NCBI GenBank assembly: GCA_023101885.1
Contig: JALPQD010000089.1
Span: 3,705,087 to 3,769,086 of the forward strand
Source: Typhlomys cinereus
Taxonomy: Eukaryota > Chordata > Mammalia > Rodentia > Platacanthomyidae
Reading direction: 5' to 3'
DNA: 64,000 bases
Each line of letters opens with the position of its first letter. Position 1 is the stretch's first letter. The translations under genes were made by a program, and so were the position numbers. Positions 22,742-33,619 of this stretch are shown piece by piece. Under the pieces are notes generated by a model, which worked only from the letters and a program-made list of their open reading frames with translations, did not search any database and was not told the origin of the DNA.

Positions 22742-23967
22742 ACAATGCAAACTTTAAACACTAAAGAAAGAAATTACAGAAGACACCGGAAGCTGGAAAG
22801 ACATGTCATATTCCTAGATTGGCAGAATTAACATTGTAAAAACGACTGTCCTACAAAAGCAATATATAGAGTTGATGCAGTATCAATCAAAAATCCAACC
22901 CAATTCTTCGTAGCAATTGGTGAAATAATCCCAAAATTCATATGGAAGCACAAAAGGATCAGGATAGCCAAAAGAGGGAGGAGGGAGAAGGGCAGTATCT
23001 ACTGAGCTTGTATAACAAGGCAAAAAGTAATTAAAAAAACTCTGCAGGAAGTATCACAAGTCCAGAGCTTAAACTATACTGCAAATCTATAGCAATTAAA
23101 ATAAAGCCTGGTACTGGCTCTAATACAGAGATATATAGATCAATAGATTAGAATAGACACAGAAATAAACTTATATACCTATAGTCAACTGATTTTTGAC
23201 ATGAGTGCCAAAACAATTGGAAAACGGACAGCATCTTTAACAAATGGCACTGGGAAAATTGGATATCTACATGCAGAAGAATGAAACTGGACCTTTATCT
23301 GTTATCCCGCACAAAAATTAACTCCAAATGGATCAAAGACCTCTATGTTAGGCCAGAGAGTATAAAACTACTAGAAAGAAGAAGAGGGATTAGACTTAGG
23401 AATCGATTGACCAAGGTCAGCATTTTCTTAATAGGACCCAATTGCACAAGAAATAAGGCCAACACTCAACAAGAGGTATTTTGTGAAATTAAAAAGTATT
23501 TTTTTGGGGGGACAAAGATATTGTCAGTTGGGCAAAAAAGCAACTTGCAGAATGAGAGAACATCTTTGATAACCATGTATCTGATAGAGGACTAATATTC
23601 AGAGTACACAAAGAACTTAAAAAATTAAATACCAAGGAGGTAAACAACTCAATTAAAACTGGGCTTTACAATTAAAAACTTTTTCACAGGATGAAATTCT
23701 TATGTCTAGTAAGTATCTTAAGAAATGTCCCACTTCCATAACCATTAGGGAATTGCAAATTAAAACCACCCTGAGAGACATATCACTCTAGTTAGAATAG
23801 CTAAAATCCAAGTCACAAACAGCGAATGCTGGTGATGATGTGGGGAGAAGGGACCCTTTATACATTGTTGATGGAAATGCAAACTTATACAACCCCTTTG
23901 GAGATCAGTAGAGAAGGTCTAGAAAAGTAAAAAAAAAATCAAAATTCCTTTTTTGTTTTTCTTTCTG

Positions 23968-24084
23968 TCTTCCTTCCTTCCTTCCTTCCTTCCTTCCTTC
24001 CTTCCTTCCTTCCTTCCTTCCTTCCTTCCTTCCTTCCTTCCTTCCTCTCTCTCTCTCTCTCTCTCTCTCTTTCCTTCTTTCTTT
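23968..24084 (+). repeat. (CTTC)n then (CT)n microsatellite in an L1 tail
   Basis: About 19 CTTC units, then about 13 CT units, lie exactly where the A-rich tail of the antisense L1 should be. It probably arose by expansion of a mutated poly(A). Confidence 0.95.
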
Positions 24085-25453
24085 ATTTTTATTTCCACTC
24101 ACACAAACTTTTTTTAAATTTTTAAATTTTTATTTCCACTCATACAAACTTAACAGGTACACCGGTCCCCCCTCCCTCCAACCCCCTATCCCCTTGTGCC
24201 CCCCTCCCCCTTCCCTCCTTATCCCCCAGTGCCTCCCCTTCCCATCCCCGGAGCATCCTTTAATGTGCATGCCAAACTCTCCTCTGGGTCCTCCTCTCTG
24301 ATGAGGTGCAAGGACCCAGTAGCATTTCCCAGAACCCTTCCCTGTGTTCCTGTTAAGCATAGGAACACTACTGTGGCTATCAGTCCCTTGCATCCTAGGA
24401 TCCTAGTGCCTTTAGCAAATGCTAGACTTTGTGAGGTCAATAGTGTGTTGGACATTGCGCAGGGCATGTAAAGTCCAAATATGATTGCTTCGGCCCTAAC
24501 TTGTGTGGAGTATCTTGCATATCATTGCTCCTCCCATCCTTGTGCTCTTACAATCTTACCGCCCCCTCTTCCACAAATTTCCATGAGCTTCAGGATGGGG
24601 AGAAATTAGGCTGGCCTAGTTCCAGGTGATTGATATAGAATCTCTGATGTTCTGGATTATGGTTTGTTGATTTTTTTTTCAGTTTTGCTGCTCCTGCAAT
24701 GCCCTGATGGGCATTGGATGTCACCCCTTGCAGTCCTTGGATGGTGGCCTATTTTCTCTGCTGTAACATGGTCCCCTCTCTTGTTACTGATATGGCCCTC
24801 CTTTCCCCATCCCTCCTGTTCATAATATTAGCAATTACTGTAGTTATTACAGGGATTTATCTTTGAGTGTCTCTAAGTGGGTTCGTACTAGGAGCCACCT
24901 ATTAGGGAGTACATATGGTGCTTAATTTTCTGTGTCTGGGATACTTCACTCAATATAATTGTTTCTAATCCCGTCCATTTCCTGGCAAATTCCATTAATT
25001 CATCATTTTTGATGGCTGAGTAGTATTCTATTGTATAGATGTACCACATTTTCCTTATCCACTCCTCAACTGTTGGACATTTGGGTTGATTCCATGACTT
25101 TGCTATTGTAAACAGTGCTGCTATGAACATGGTCATGCTTGTGCTATCGAGGTGAATTTTTGCTGTATGGGGGGTTATTCCCAAAAGTGAAATCACAGGG
25201 TCATATGGCATTTCAATCTTTTATTTCTCTAAGAATTTCCAGATGGCTCGCCAGAGTGGCTGTATGAGCCTGCATTTCCACCAGCAATGTAGGAGAAGTT
25301 CCCCTCTCTCCACATCCTCTCTAGCATTTGTTGTTGTTTGTATTGTGGATTTTTGTCATTCTGACCAGGGTGAGATGATATCTCAGGGAAGTTTTGATTT
25401 GCATTTCTCTGATGGCTAAGGATGTGGAGCATTTTTTAAGATATTTGTTAGAC

Positions 25454-27193
25454 TTCAGGATTGGGAGATTTGCAGAAGAGGGGGCGGTGAGATTGTAAGA
25501 GCAAAAGGATGGGAGGAGCAATGATTTGCAAGGTACTCCACATAAATTAGGGCCGAAGCAATGATAATAGGACTTTGCATGCCCTGTGCAATGTCCAACC
25601 CACTATTGACCTCACAATGTCTAGCATCTGCTAAAGGCACCAAAATCTTTGGAGGCAAGGGATTGACAGCCACATTAGTGTTCCTTTGCTTCAGGGGAAC
25701 ATGGGAAAGGGTTCAGGGAAATGCCACTGGGTCCTTGTACGTCATCGGAGAGGAGGGCCCAGAGGAGAGTCTGGCATGCACATTAAAGGACTCTCTGTAG
25801 CACAGTCATGGAATCAATCCAAATGTCCAACAGTTGACGAGTGGATAAGGAAACTGTGGTACATCTATACAATGGAGTACTACTCAGCCATCAAAATTGG
25901 TGAATTACTGGAATTTGCGGGAAATGGATGTCATTAGAAACAATTATATTAAGTGAAGTATCCCAGACCCAAAAAATTAAGCACCGTATGTACTCCCTAA
26001 TAGGTGGCTCCTAGTACCAAACCCACCCAGCCCACCTTGAGACACTCATAGGTAAATCTACGTGTTACCTACAGTAATGGCAAGGATTATGAACAGGAGG
26101 GATGGGGTTGGAGGTCCACACCAGAAACAAGGAGAGAAGTGACCATGTTACAATAGAGAAAATAAGCCTCCATCAAGGACTGCAAGTAAGTAATGTGTCA
26201 CCTGGTTAAGTTCACAGATGTTCGTTCCTGATCATTCACAACTAAGGGGGGATGATCTCACCAGAAGGGGAGGGAATATAGTCTGGCAGATAAAAAGTAA
26301 CCACTTTGCAAATGGGTGATTGACCCCTCCCTCACTGAGGTTTCCTACTTTTATTACATCCACCCTTGAATGTGCTCTTATAATAAGACTCCAGTTTAAA
26401 AACTTTTTGTCTCTGGCCAGGGGATGACATACAGTGCCCAGCAGGATGGAGTGAAGGGCATTGCAGGAGCAGCAAAACTGCAAAAGAAAATCAACAAACC
26501 ATAATCCAGAACTTCAGAGACTCTACATCAACCATCTAGAAATAGGCCAGACTAATCTCTCCCCATCCTGAAGATCAGGGACATTTGCGGAAGAGGGGGC
26601 GGTAAGAGTGTAAGAGCAAAAGGATGGGAGGAGCAATGATTTGCAAGATACTCCACACAAGTTAGGGCCGAAGCAATCATAATTGGACTTTGCATGCCCT
26701 GCGCAATGTCCAACACACTATTGACTTCACAAAGTCTAGCATCTGCTAAAGGCACCAAGATCCTTGGAGGCAAGGGGTTGGCAGCCACAGTAGTGTTCCT
26801 ATGCTTAAGGGGAACACGGGAAAGGGTTCATGGAACTGCCACTGGGTCCTTGTATGTCATCGGAGAGGAGGGCCCAGAGGAGAGTCAGGCATGCACAAGA
26901 AAGGACTCTCTGGGGATTGGGGGGGGCACTGGGGGGTGGGGAAGGAGGGGTGAGGGGAGGGGGAGCAGGGGGTTCGGGGGGATGAGGGAGGGAGAGAACT
27001 GGTGTACCTATTACTTTTGTATGAGCTGAAATAATAAAAAATGTATTTAAAAAAAGGACTCTCTGCGAATTGGGGGGGAGGCACTGGGGGATGGTGAGGG
27101 GAGGGGGAGCAGGGGGTCCGGGGGGGAGGGAGCGAGGGAACTGGTATACCTATTAAGTTTGTATGAGCAGAAATAATAATAAAAATGTTAAAA
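25454..27193 (+). mobile_element. Sense L1 3'UTR nested in the antisense L1, 16-bp target-site duplication
   Basis: The element consists of 25454-25784 and 27066-27193, i.e. 3'UTR, polypurine tract and tail only. The duplicated site aagatatttgttagac is perfect at 25438-25453 and 27194-27209. It is interrupted by the L1 at 25798-27052. Similarity to the 3'UTR at 37966-38390 is high. Confidence 0.93.
25798..27052 (+). mobile_element. Sense L1 (ORF2 end and 3'UTR) nested in the previous L1
   Basis: The innermost element starts at the codons equivalent to 37230 of the full-length copy (gtcatggaatcaatcc), keeps the ORF2 C-terminus in frame to a stop near 26013, then the whole 3'UTR with its G-rich tract (26911-26990) and an A-rich tail. 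The duplicated site aaaggactctctg is at 25785-25797 and 27053-27065. It must be the youngest of this stack. Confidence 0.93.
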
Positions 27194-27624
27194 AAGATAT
27201 TTGTTAGACATTTTAATTTCATCCCTGGTAAAGTTTCTTTTAAGTTCTAGGGCCCATTTTTTAATTGGGCTATTTGTTTCCTTGGTGTTTAGTTTTCTAA
27301 ATTCTTTGTGCAGTCTGGATAATAGAGCTCTATCAGATATGTGGTTAGTGAAGAAAAAAAAATCAAAATTCCTACAACCCAGCTGTCCTACTCTTGGTCC
27401 TATTCCCAAAGATCACTGCATTTTATTACAGAGATATATGTACATTCATGTTCACTGCAGCTCCATGCACAATAGCAAAGAAATCAAATCAGCCTAGAGG
27501 TCCAACAGTAGATGAATTGATAATGAAAATGTGTTCCATATACGCAATGAAATACTATTCAGTTATCAAAAAATGAATTAATGAAATTTTCTGGTAAATG
27601 GATGGGGCTGGAAGAAATTGTACT

Positions 27625-28308
27625 TGACTGACCTCTGAATCTTTCTTCTCAACAATAAGGAATATACATTCTTTTTAGCAGTCCATGGAATGTTCTCCAA
27701 GATTGACCATATATTGGGGCACAAAGCAAGCTTCCACATATACAGGAAAGTGGAAATTGTATCCTGAACCCTATCTGATAACCGTGGAATAAAGCTAGAC
27801 ATTCTCAATAAAGCAAATGTCAAAAAATACACAAATTCTTGGAGATTAAATACCATGATACTGAATGAGGAATGGATTCAGACAGAAGTCAAAAGGGAAA
27901 TTCAAAAATTCCTAGAAATAAATCATAATGAAAATACAACCTATCAAAATCTTTGGGTACAAGGAAGGCAATCCTAAAAGGAAAGTTTGTAGCACTCAAT
28001 GCCTGTATCAAAAAAAAAAAAAAAAAAAAAAAAGGAAACATCACAAGTAAACCATTTAACAATCCAATCCAACAATCCAAAGCTCTAGAGAGACAAGAGC
28101 AATCCAATCCCAAAAGCAGTAGGCAAGCAGAAATTATTAAAATTAGGGGAAAAACATGAAAATTGAGATAAGGAAAATGATATGAAGTATCGACCAAACA
28201 AAGAGTTTGTTTGAAAAAAATCAATAAGATTGACAAATCCTTAGCCAAATTAACCAAGGCCAAAAGAGAGAAAGCTGAAAATTAAATTAGAGATGAAAAT
28301 TGAGTCTT
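27625..28308 (+). mobile_element. Separate old L1 ORF2 fragment (endonuclease end to RT start)
   Basis: Directly after the old L1 stops at about 27616 the sequence jumps back to an earlier part of ORF2: ttctccaagattgaccatat and cacaaagcaagcttccacat match the endonuclease C-terminal region of the copy at 34220-34260. It continues to about the RT start (28285-28308). A 22-bp A-run lies at about 28013. Both ends are abrupt. It overlaps in content with 16945-17330, so it is either a second insertion or a rearranged duplicate. Confidence 0.85.
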
Positions 28309-28534
28309 AGACCAGAACCTTTTTCTTTCTCTTTTCAGATATTATCAGTGATCTTGATGATTGCTCCAAGTCAATGAAAATATCCTAGGTACTTATCGTG
28401 GTTAAGTAAGGCTAGAGCTAGTCAAGCGTGTTTCTATAATGATGATTAAACTAAAACATATTTTATTGCTTAAATAGCATCAGTTTAATATATTTTATTG
28501 AATTGAAATTGCATGATGAAATTAAAAAAACACT

Positions 28535-28690
28535 GGATTTGGAGTTAGACAATTTAATTAAAGTATCCACTTGCTCTGTACCCTTGGGCAAGTAATACAA
28601 GAATATAATTTCTCTGAATCTCAGCTTATTGTTTTATGCATGAGTTTAACTCTTTGTATCAAAAGCTCCTGACACAGTACTGAGGATAGA
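28535..28690 (+). repeat. MIR SINE
   Basis: The order of MIR segments is clear: ggatttggagttagacaatt, cacttgctctgtacccttgggcaagtaa, tctctgaatctcagctta and gacacagtactgagg. It is typical in age. The 28309-28534 interval holds nothing that I recognise. Confidence 0.75.
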
Positions 28691-29389
28691 ATATGGGTAA
28701 AATAAGTTAGCACGATATAAAAAAAGAATTTCATTTTCATGATGCTGGTGATTGGACCAACTGAAATATTTAGCAATTTTTTCAGTACTGGCAATCAATT
28801 CAATAGTTAAAATATGTACAACAAAACTTTAACTGAAGAATCCATTTTTAGATTCTGTGACTGTGAAATGCTTTTTTATGATTTTGTCAAATCTAATACT
28901 TATTTCCTCATACAATCATTTGTTGGGCTCTGGTTATAATACTTTAGTCCTTATATTTGGACCTTGCTTATTTAACCTTCATATACACTTTGTCTCTTCT
29001 ATAATAAGCTCAATAAGACTCCAGATGATGGTTCAACAGAATCCCATCTATCACGGACTCCTAAACCATCCAGACTCTTGGAATGAGGATATTTAACTCC
29101 CCCCTTATTTGTTCACATTCAGCCTAAGCAGCCAGATTTTTTAAACTTGACATTCCAATTTAATAAAGAAATGGTAATACCTTTCATATACACAAATTAA
29201 AACATTTCCATTAAGCACCAAGTAGAAATGTTTCCATTATTTTCATCAAGAACACCTTTCTTATTGAAAGACTGACCAAAATGTAAGTTTAGGGTTTTAT
29301 CTAAGATCTTTAAAGCTGCTAAGTCAGAGCTTCTAATTAGCATAATTAGCATGAGACCACCAAGTTACATACAATTTTCTGTTTTTTTG
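28691..29389. other. No recognisable feature
   Basis: AT-rich sequence without gene or named repeat. Confidence 0.45.
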
Positions 29390-29535
29390 AAACAGAGTCT
29401 GATAGAGCCAGGACTAGTCTCAAATTTGCTATGTAGCCCAAAATGATTTTAGATTCCTGGAATTTCCAATCCTTGTGTCTCTACCTCCCAAATGCTGGGA
29501 TTACAGGTGTATATACCACCATGGCTAGTCTTAGT
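29390..29535 (-). mobile_element. B1 SINE, old
   Basis: Antisense B1: tttttttgaaacagagtct at the tail, then ctatgtagcccaaaatg, ctacctcccaaatgctggga and ttacaggtgtatataccacc at the head. B1 is the 7SL-derived rodent SINE related to Alu. Many substitutions. Confidence 0.88.
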
Positions 29536-30867
29536 TTTTATAGCCTTGCTTAATCTATTCATTATAGATGGGAGAAGGGGGATGAATCTGCTGGCCTCAG
29601 GCTGGCAAATATACAAGTATATAGGCAAAGAAAAGTGACTAAGAAGTGTCACATGCAGCATTAGCAAAATCTTGCCTAATTTTCATTGGCATACCATACA
29701 GCAAGGGACACAGGCACAGACAAGAAGAACCAGGAAAAGGTAGTAAGATAAAAGACATGCAAATCTTGTGCCTGGAGAGACAGTGGAAGGCTCGACTGGC
29801 TGGGGTATCATCTGGCCAGACAAGGGATGTAAGTGGATGTTAATGAGTGGGGAGAAGTTTCATGTCTTAAGAAACCAAAATGGCCCAAGGCCCTAGGCTA
29901 TGGATGGACTGACAATTCAGGAGATAGCGAAATGCTTATTTTGAGTCAAGGGATGTAATCTGTCCTGAAAATGTAGAACAAAACAACATAAACTCAAAAG
30001 GAAGCTTTGAGGTTTCCTACTTCTCCTATGCCCTGTGATATACTATGGAATCTGTCTAGTTCCTCATCACTCAGCCTAACAGAATTCAGCATGGCATGCT
30101 CTCCACACACGCTCTCTCACAAGAGCAAATACCACACAAAGCATAGTTTCCCCAAATAAAAGTCAGCATTCAATTGACTGCCACTACCCTGGAATACTGA
30201 ACTGTACCACCCCATTCCACACCTATGCTAACTTGGTTTATTTTAACTTTTGTGCAAATCTCTTACAGAATCTTCCACCCTTGCCACCCATAAAGCAGCC
30301 AGATTGATCATTGTCCTTTTTCCTAGAGTGTCAGATATCCTCATCAGATAGAAGGGGAGGGGGATAATTGAAATAATATTTCTATTGGACAACTAATGCA
30401 GTTAGGAGTGTCCGGGACTGTGGGAACCATTCCCCTCCACTCCTCCAGTCTTTTCCTCACTTCCTTAGTAGCTCTGGGACATTCACTCCCAACGCCAGAT
30501 GGAAAAGATTGTGGCTCCGCCCACCACCTCTCTCTTCCTCCTGCTCTCCTGCCTTGCGGTCACTCCAGGACAGCTCTGTCCTCTCCTAGCCATGTGCTCA
30601 TGGCGGCTCTCCCTGTTCTCTGACTTGAAGTGGTCTCCTCTGCTCCAGTGCCCTCCCACCTCAGAGCCCTGGTTTCCTCCTGGCATGCCTCGGACTGAGC
30701 ATCCAAGAATTTTTTCCCCCTTTCTCTCATTTTCAGTAAAATCCTTGCTTTAAACTCTTAAAAATCATAAAACAAATATATTATTTATTTTAATAATAAT
30801 ACTTCTATGAAGTAATTCTAGTTTGACCAACACGTGTTCCAACTATCAACTGGAAGTTAGTTTTCTT
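29536..30867. other. No gene recognised; possible L2 remnant near 30270-30350
   Basis: The segment at about 30270-30330 (cttgccacccataaagcagcc then agattgatcattgtcc) has the flavour of L2. The GC-richer stretch 30395-30690 has open frames of up to 84 codons on both strands but no domain I can name. Confidence in any repeat name is low. Confidence 0.3.
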
Positions 30868-31272
30868 TCATAGCAACATTCCTGGTTGTCTAACACTCAG
30901 TTTCCTCACTAATGAAAATTTTGGCATGTCCACAAGTTGGGTGGGTGGGTTTGGGGAAATTGCTAGTCCCCCACCATTAGCTTGCCCAGGTGCATAAGAT
31001 TGAACCATAAAAGTTGTTTGGATTATGGAAGTTGCTGGGACTAGATTTGTGGCTGGAAAGGAGTCAGGACTCCAAGATTCTCTGGATGCTTCATTGTCAT
31101 CAGTGGCTGGCTGGTTTGAGATAAATACATCTCTGGTGCACTTGTCATCAGGAGGTGTGACTGGATGGCACTCAGCAGTGGTAGACATGTAGTGATGGAC
31201 ATATTCCATACTAGTAAAACAAATAGAAAATATAATCAGCCCATGCCAACTCCACAATGTATTGTGATTCAT
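30868..31272 (-). other. Unassigned 134-codon open reading frame
   Basis: This is the longest open frame in the window outside L1 and LTR sequence. The translation begins MNHNTLWSWHGLIIF, has an acidic, Pro-rich middle and a basic end (FSLVRKLSVRQPG). I recognise no domain. One hydrophobic stretch at residues 8-20 could be a signal or membrane segment. No CpG-rich promoter, splice context or poly(A) signal is evident. It may be chance or a decayed exon or retrocopy. Confidence 0.2.
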
Positions 31273-32086
31273 CTACTTCCTTTCATTTAGATAATAGGAT
31301 ATGTGCATAACTTTTGACATGTGGGAAATTACCCTAAAGCAATAATAGCAACCTTCAATTCTATTGCCAAATAAGCTATCTCAGAGTTCACGGAAGAGAA
31401 AGCCTGAATGATATAGTTTACAAAACAAATTTAAAATATACAGTAAGAAGCAAGGAAAAGACAATCCAAGGGCTATAAGTCAGATTGTTAACATACTTGA
31501 TTTAAAGCAACTGGGATATACAGACCATTGGTCCTGAACTATACTGTCACAGACTTGACTTTCAATCTCTGCTCACCTACCTTTTCTTCCTGTCACCCTT
31601 TCTCTCTGAGGGTTAGAATTGAAATTTGAACGAAATGATCCATAAAAGGTACCAAACACACATTTTGTCTCCCATAGGAATGCAGGAGCACATATGCATG
31701 GCATTAGCTACAACTTGTTAATTAGCCTGATGAGCAGTTACTCATTTTATTTATGCTTCTTAGGAAGAAGAAATCCTGGAGTATAATGGACCCATACTAG
31801 GTAGCTGAATTTTTGACAACACCTCTCTTACCCCATTGGCAACATAGTTATGCTTTTATTAATTTTTCTTCATATCTCTGTTCCTTTATCATGACAATTT
31901 TCTTTATTTTATCATGCATTCTGTTTATTTTATTTATTCCAAACATGGCTTATGACTGACTGACAGTTGATATTTAGCTTACCTGGTAAATCTGCTTTAC
32001 AAGCTACTTGCTAGTGTTTTTTGGCTTAAACTCAGTATTTCTATAGGGTTTCATCCATTCTCTTTATTTTCTTTCTTTGTCTTCTC
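31273..32086. other. No recognisable feature
   Basis: AT-rich sequence immediately upstream of the full-length L1 insertion; no gene signal. Confidence 0.45.
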
Positions 32087-32105
32087 AAAAAGAACTGAGT
32101 ATTCT

Positions 32106-32500
32106 AGGATCCCTTTTTCGCCCCACCCCCTCTCCGCCGGTCGGGACGCGTAGGCGAGATCCAGCCGGGCCTCAACGCGCGCTCTAGGACCCCAGGTCAG
32201 CCCACGGGGACCCGGCTCCGACTCCCGCCATCCAGCCGGAGCCGCGCGGGGGCCGAGGGAACGAGGAGGACCTCCCCCTGCGCCCGGGCCCCGCCCCAGC
32301 TGCCCTCGGGTTAAATAGCTCCACGCCAACGCGCCCATCGATCCCTTTTTCGCCCCACCCCGCTCCGCCAGTCGGGACACGCACGCGGTCCACCCGGGCC
32401 TCACCCCGCGCCCTAGGTAAGTCCCCGTTCAGGCCCCGCCCACCAGTACCCCAGGCCAAATAATTCAGTTTAGTGAAATTGAGAGATCTTAAGAGTTAAA
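32106..32500 (+). promoter_or_regulatory. L1 promoter: CpG-rich tandem monomers, about 1.7 units of 232 bp
   Basis: The block ccctttttcgccccacccc occurs at 32111 and again at 32343, followed in each by ctccgcc, gtcggga and a cgggcctcaac/cgggcctcacc segment, giving a 232-bp period. The second unit is cut short and passes into a non-repeated leader (about 32440-32500) conserved with the L1 at the left edge. I count about 40 CpGs in roughly 335 bp. A box ttaaatagct at 32311-32320 is shared with the other promoter and could act as a TATA-like element. Rodent L1 monomers drive internal RNA polymerase II transcription. Confidence 0.88.
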
Positions 32501-33569
32501 ATGACAATGCCAAAGTCAAAGTGCAAATCCATGAGAAGCAACACTCAAGTAAACAAATTTCCCACTGAAGAAATTAATCCCATAATGTTAGACTCCAACA
32601 AGAACAAACCCGCGGAAAAAGGCCAAGAAAGCCTGACCCAGGATAACGACTTTCAAAATATGATCATTACCATGTTCAATACTATGAAAGAGGAAATCCG
32701 GGAGGAATTACATAATCGAATCAATCGCTTTGAAGAGGAACACAACAGACATCTGGAGGAGTTGAGAAAAACAGTGCAAGAAACAAAAAGTGGCATAGAG
32801 CAGTTAAAACAAACTCAAGCAGAGTTTAAAACTGAGCTAAAAGACAAGTTATCTTCAACCCAGAACACCACAGAGAGTCTTATCAACAGAACTAATGAAG
32901 CAGAAAACAGAATTTCAGACCTTGAAGATAAAGTGGGAGTACTAACCAGCTCAATGGAAGAGGTTGTTAAAGCCAAAAAGATACTTGAGAGAAATATCCA
33001 AGAGATATGGGACACCCTGAAGAAGCCTAACATGCGTATTCATGGAATACCAGAGCAAGAATCTCAAAATACCACCCCTGAGGAAATTTTTCAAACGATC
33101 ATCAAGGAAAACTTTCCTCATCTAAAAAAAGAGAGGCCCATCCATATACAAGAGGCATTCCGCACCCCAAACAGATACGACCAAACTAGAAGCACACCAC
33201 GGCAAATAATAGTTAAAACACTCCACATTCAAGATAAAGAACTGGTGCTGAGAGCTTCAAGGGAGAAAAAACAAGTCACTTTTAAAGGCAAACCTATTAA
33301 ATAACAAATGACTTCTCAGTCGAAACAGTAAAAGCAAGAAGAGCTTGGAGAGACATACTTCAAGTATTGAATGAGCAAAAATGTCAACCCAGGCTGATTT
33401 ACCCTGCAAAACTATCAGTCATGATCGAGGGAGAAAGAAAAATTTTCCAGCACAAAGACAACTTTAAGGGATACATGGCCACCAAACCAGGCCTTCAAAA
33501 CTGCTAGAAATGATACTCAAGCGTGAAGAAAAAAACAGGCATATCAAGGAGAACAGAAGGCAAATATAA
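32501..33569 (+). pseudogene. L1 ORF1 (RNA-binding chaperone), two single-base shortfalls
   Basis: ORF1p trimerises through a coiled coil and coats L1 RNA in the cytoplasmic RNP. The open part is 267 codons (32501-33304). Residues about 50-150 form the Glu/Lys/Gln-rich coiled coil with ISDLEDKVGVL; the RRM-like and C-terminal regions follow, with the invariant-type segment FQTIIKENFP, then RTPNRYDQ. The frame is lost at AAA 33299-33301 where the left-edge copy has four A. It is lost again at AAAA 33497-33500, one base shorter than the aligned stretch of that copy. The remaining sequence to the TAA at 33567-33569 is coding-like; allowing for two missing bases the length is 357 codons including stop, as expected for the family. 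The start at 32501 is chosen because ATG-ACA-ATG opens the conserved N-terminus. Confidence 0.93.
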
Positions 33570-33619
33570 CACCATTAAAAGCGAAGCAATATACTTATAA
33601 AAGCTACTAAACATAATAA

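Larger units (their letters stand above)
23950..27353 (-). mobile_element. L1 (ORF2 C-terminus and 3'UTR) inserted in the old L1, itself host to two L1s
   Basis: The antisense 5'-truncated L1 starts at 27353 in the last quarter of ORF2 and runs 27353-27210 then 25437-24085. The duplicated target aaaaaaaaatcaaaattcct is perfect over 20 bp at 23930-23949 and 27354-27373. The ORF2 C-terminal piece (24888-25211, minus) reads without a break and is close to the 37-kb copy; the zinc-knuckle-like Cys/His segment is at about 25260-25330. The tail has a partly repeated terminal motif (24094-24115 and 24133-24155) before the microsatellite. The interruption at 25438-27209 is a later insertion. Confidence 0.93.
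16945..27616 (+). mobile_element. Old L1 (ORF2 to near its end), split into five pieces by later insertions
   Basis: Collinear pieces of one sense L1 lie at 16945-18079, 18382-18568, 19582-19695, 22742-23949 and 27374-27616. Reading across the gaps they follow the ORF2 order of the intact copy from the end of the endonuclease domain through reverse transcriptase (FADD-equivalent at about 18476-18500: tttgcagatgacatgatttt) to the C-terminal cysteine/histidine region. Each gap is bounded by a duplicated target site. The longest open stretch, 17179-17904, is interrupted by frameshifts. The element is heavily decayed and stops before the 3'UTR. Confidence 0.92.

Noticed and set aside
32051..32459. 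Minus-strand 117- and 91-codon Gly/Arg/Pro-rich frames
   Set aside because: They are shadows of the CpG-rich L1 promoter monomers.
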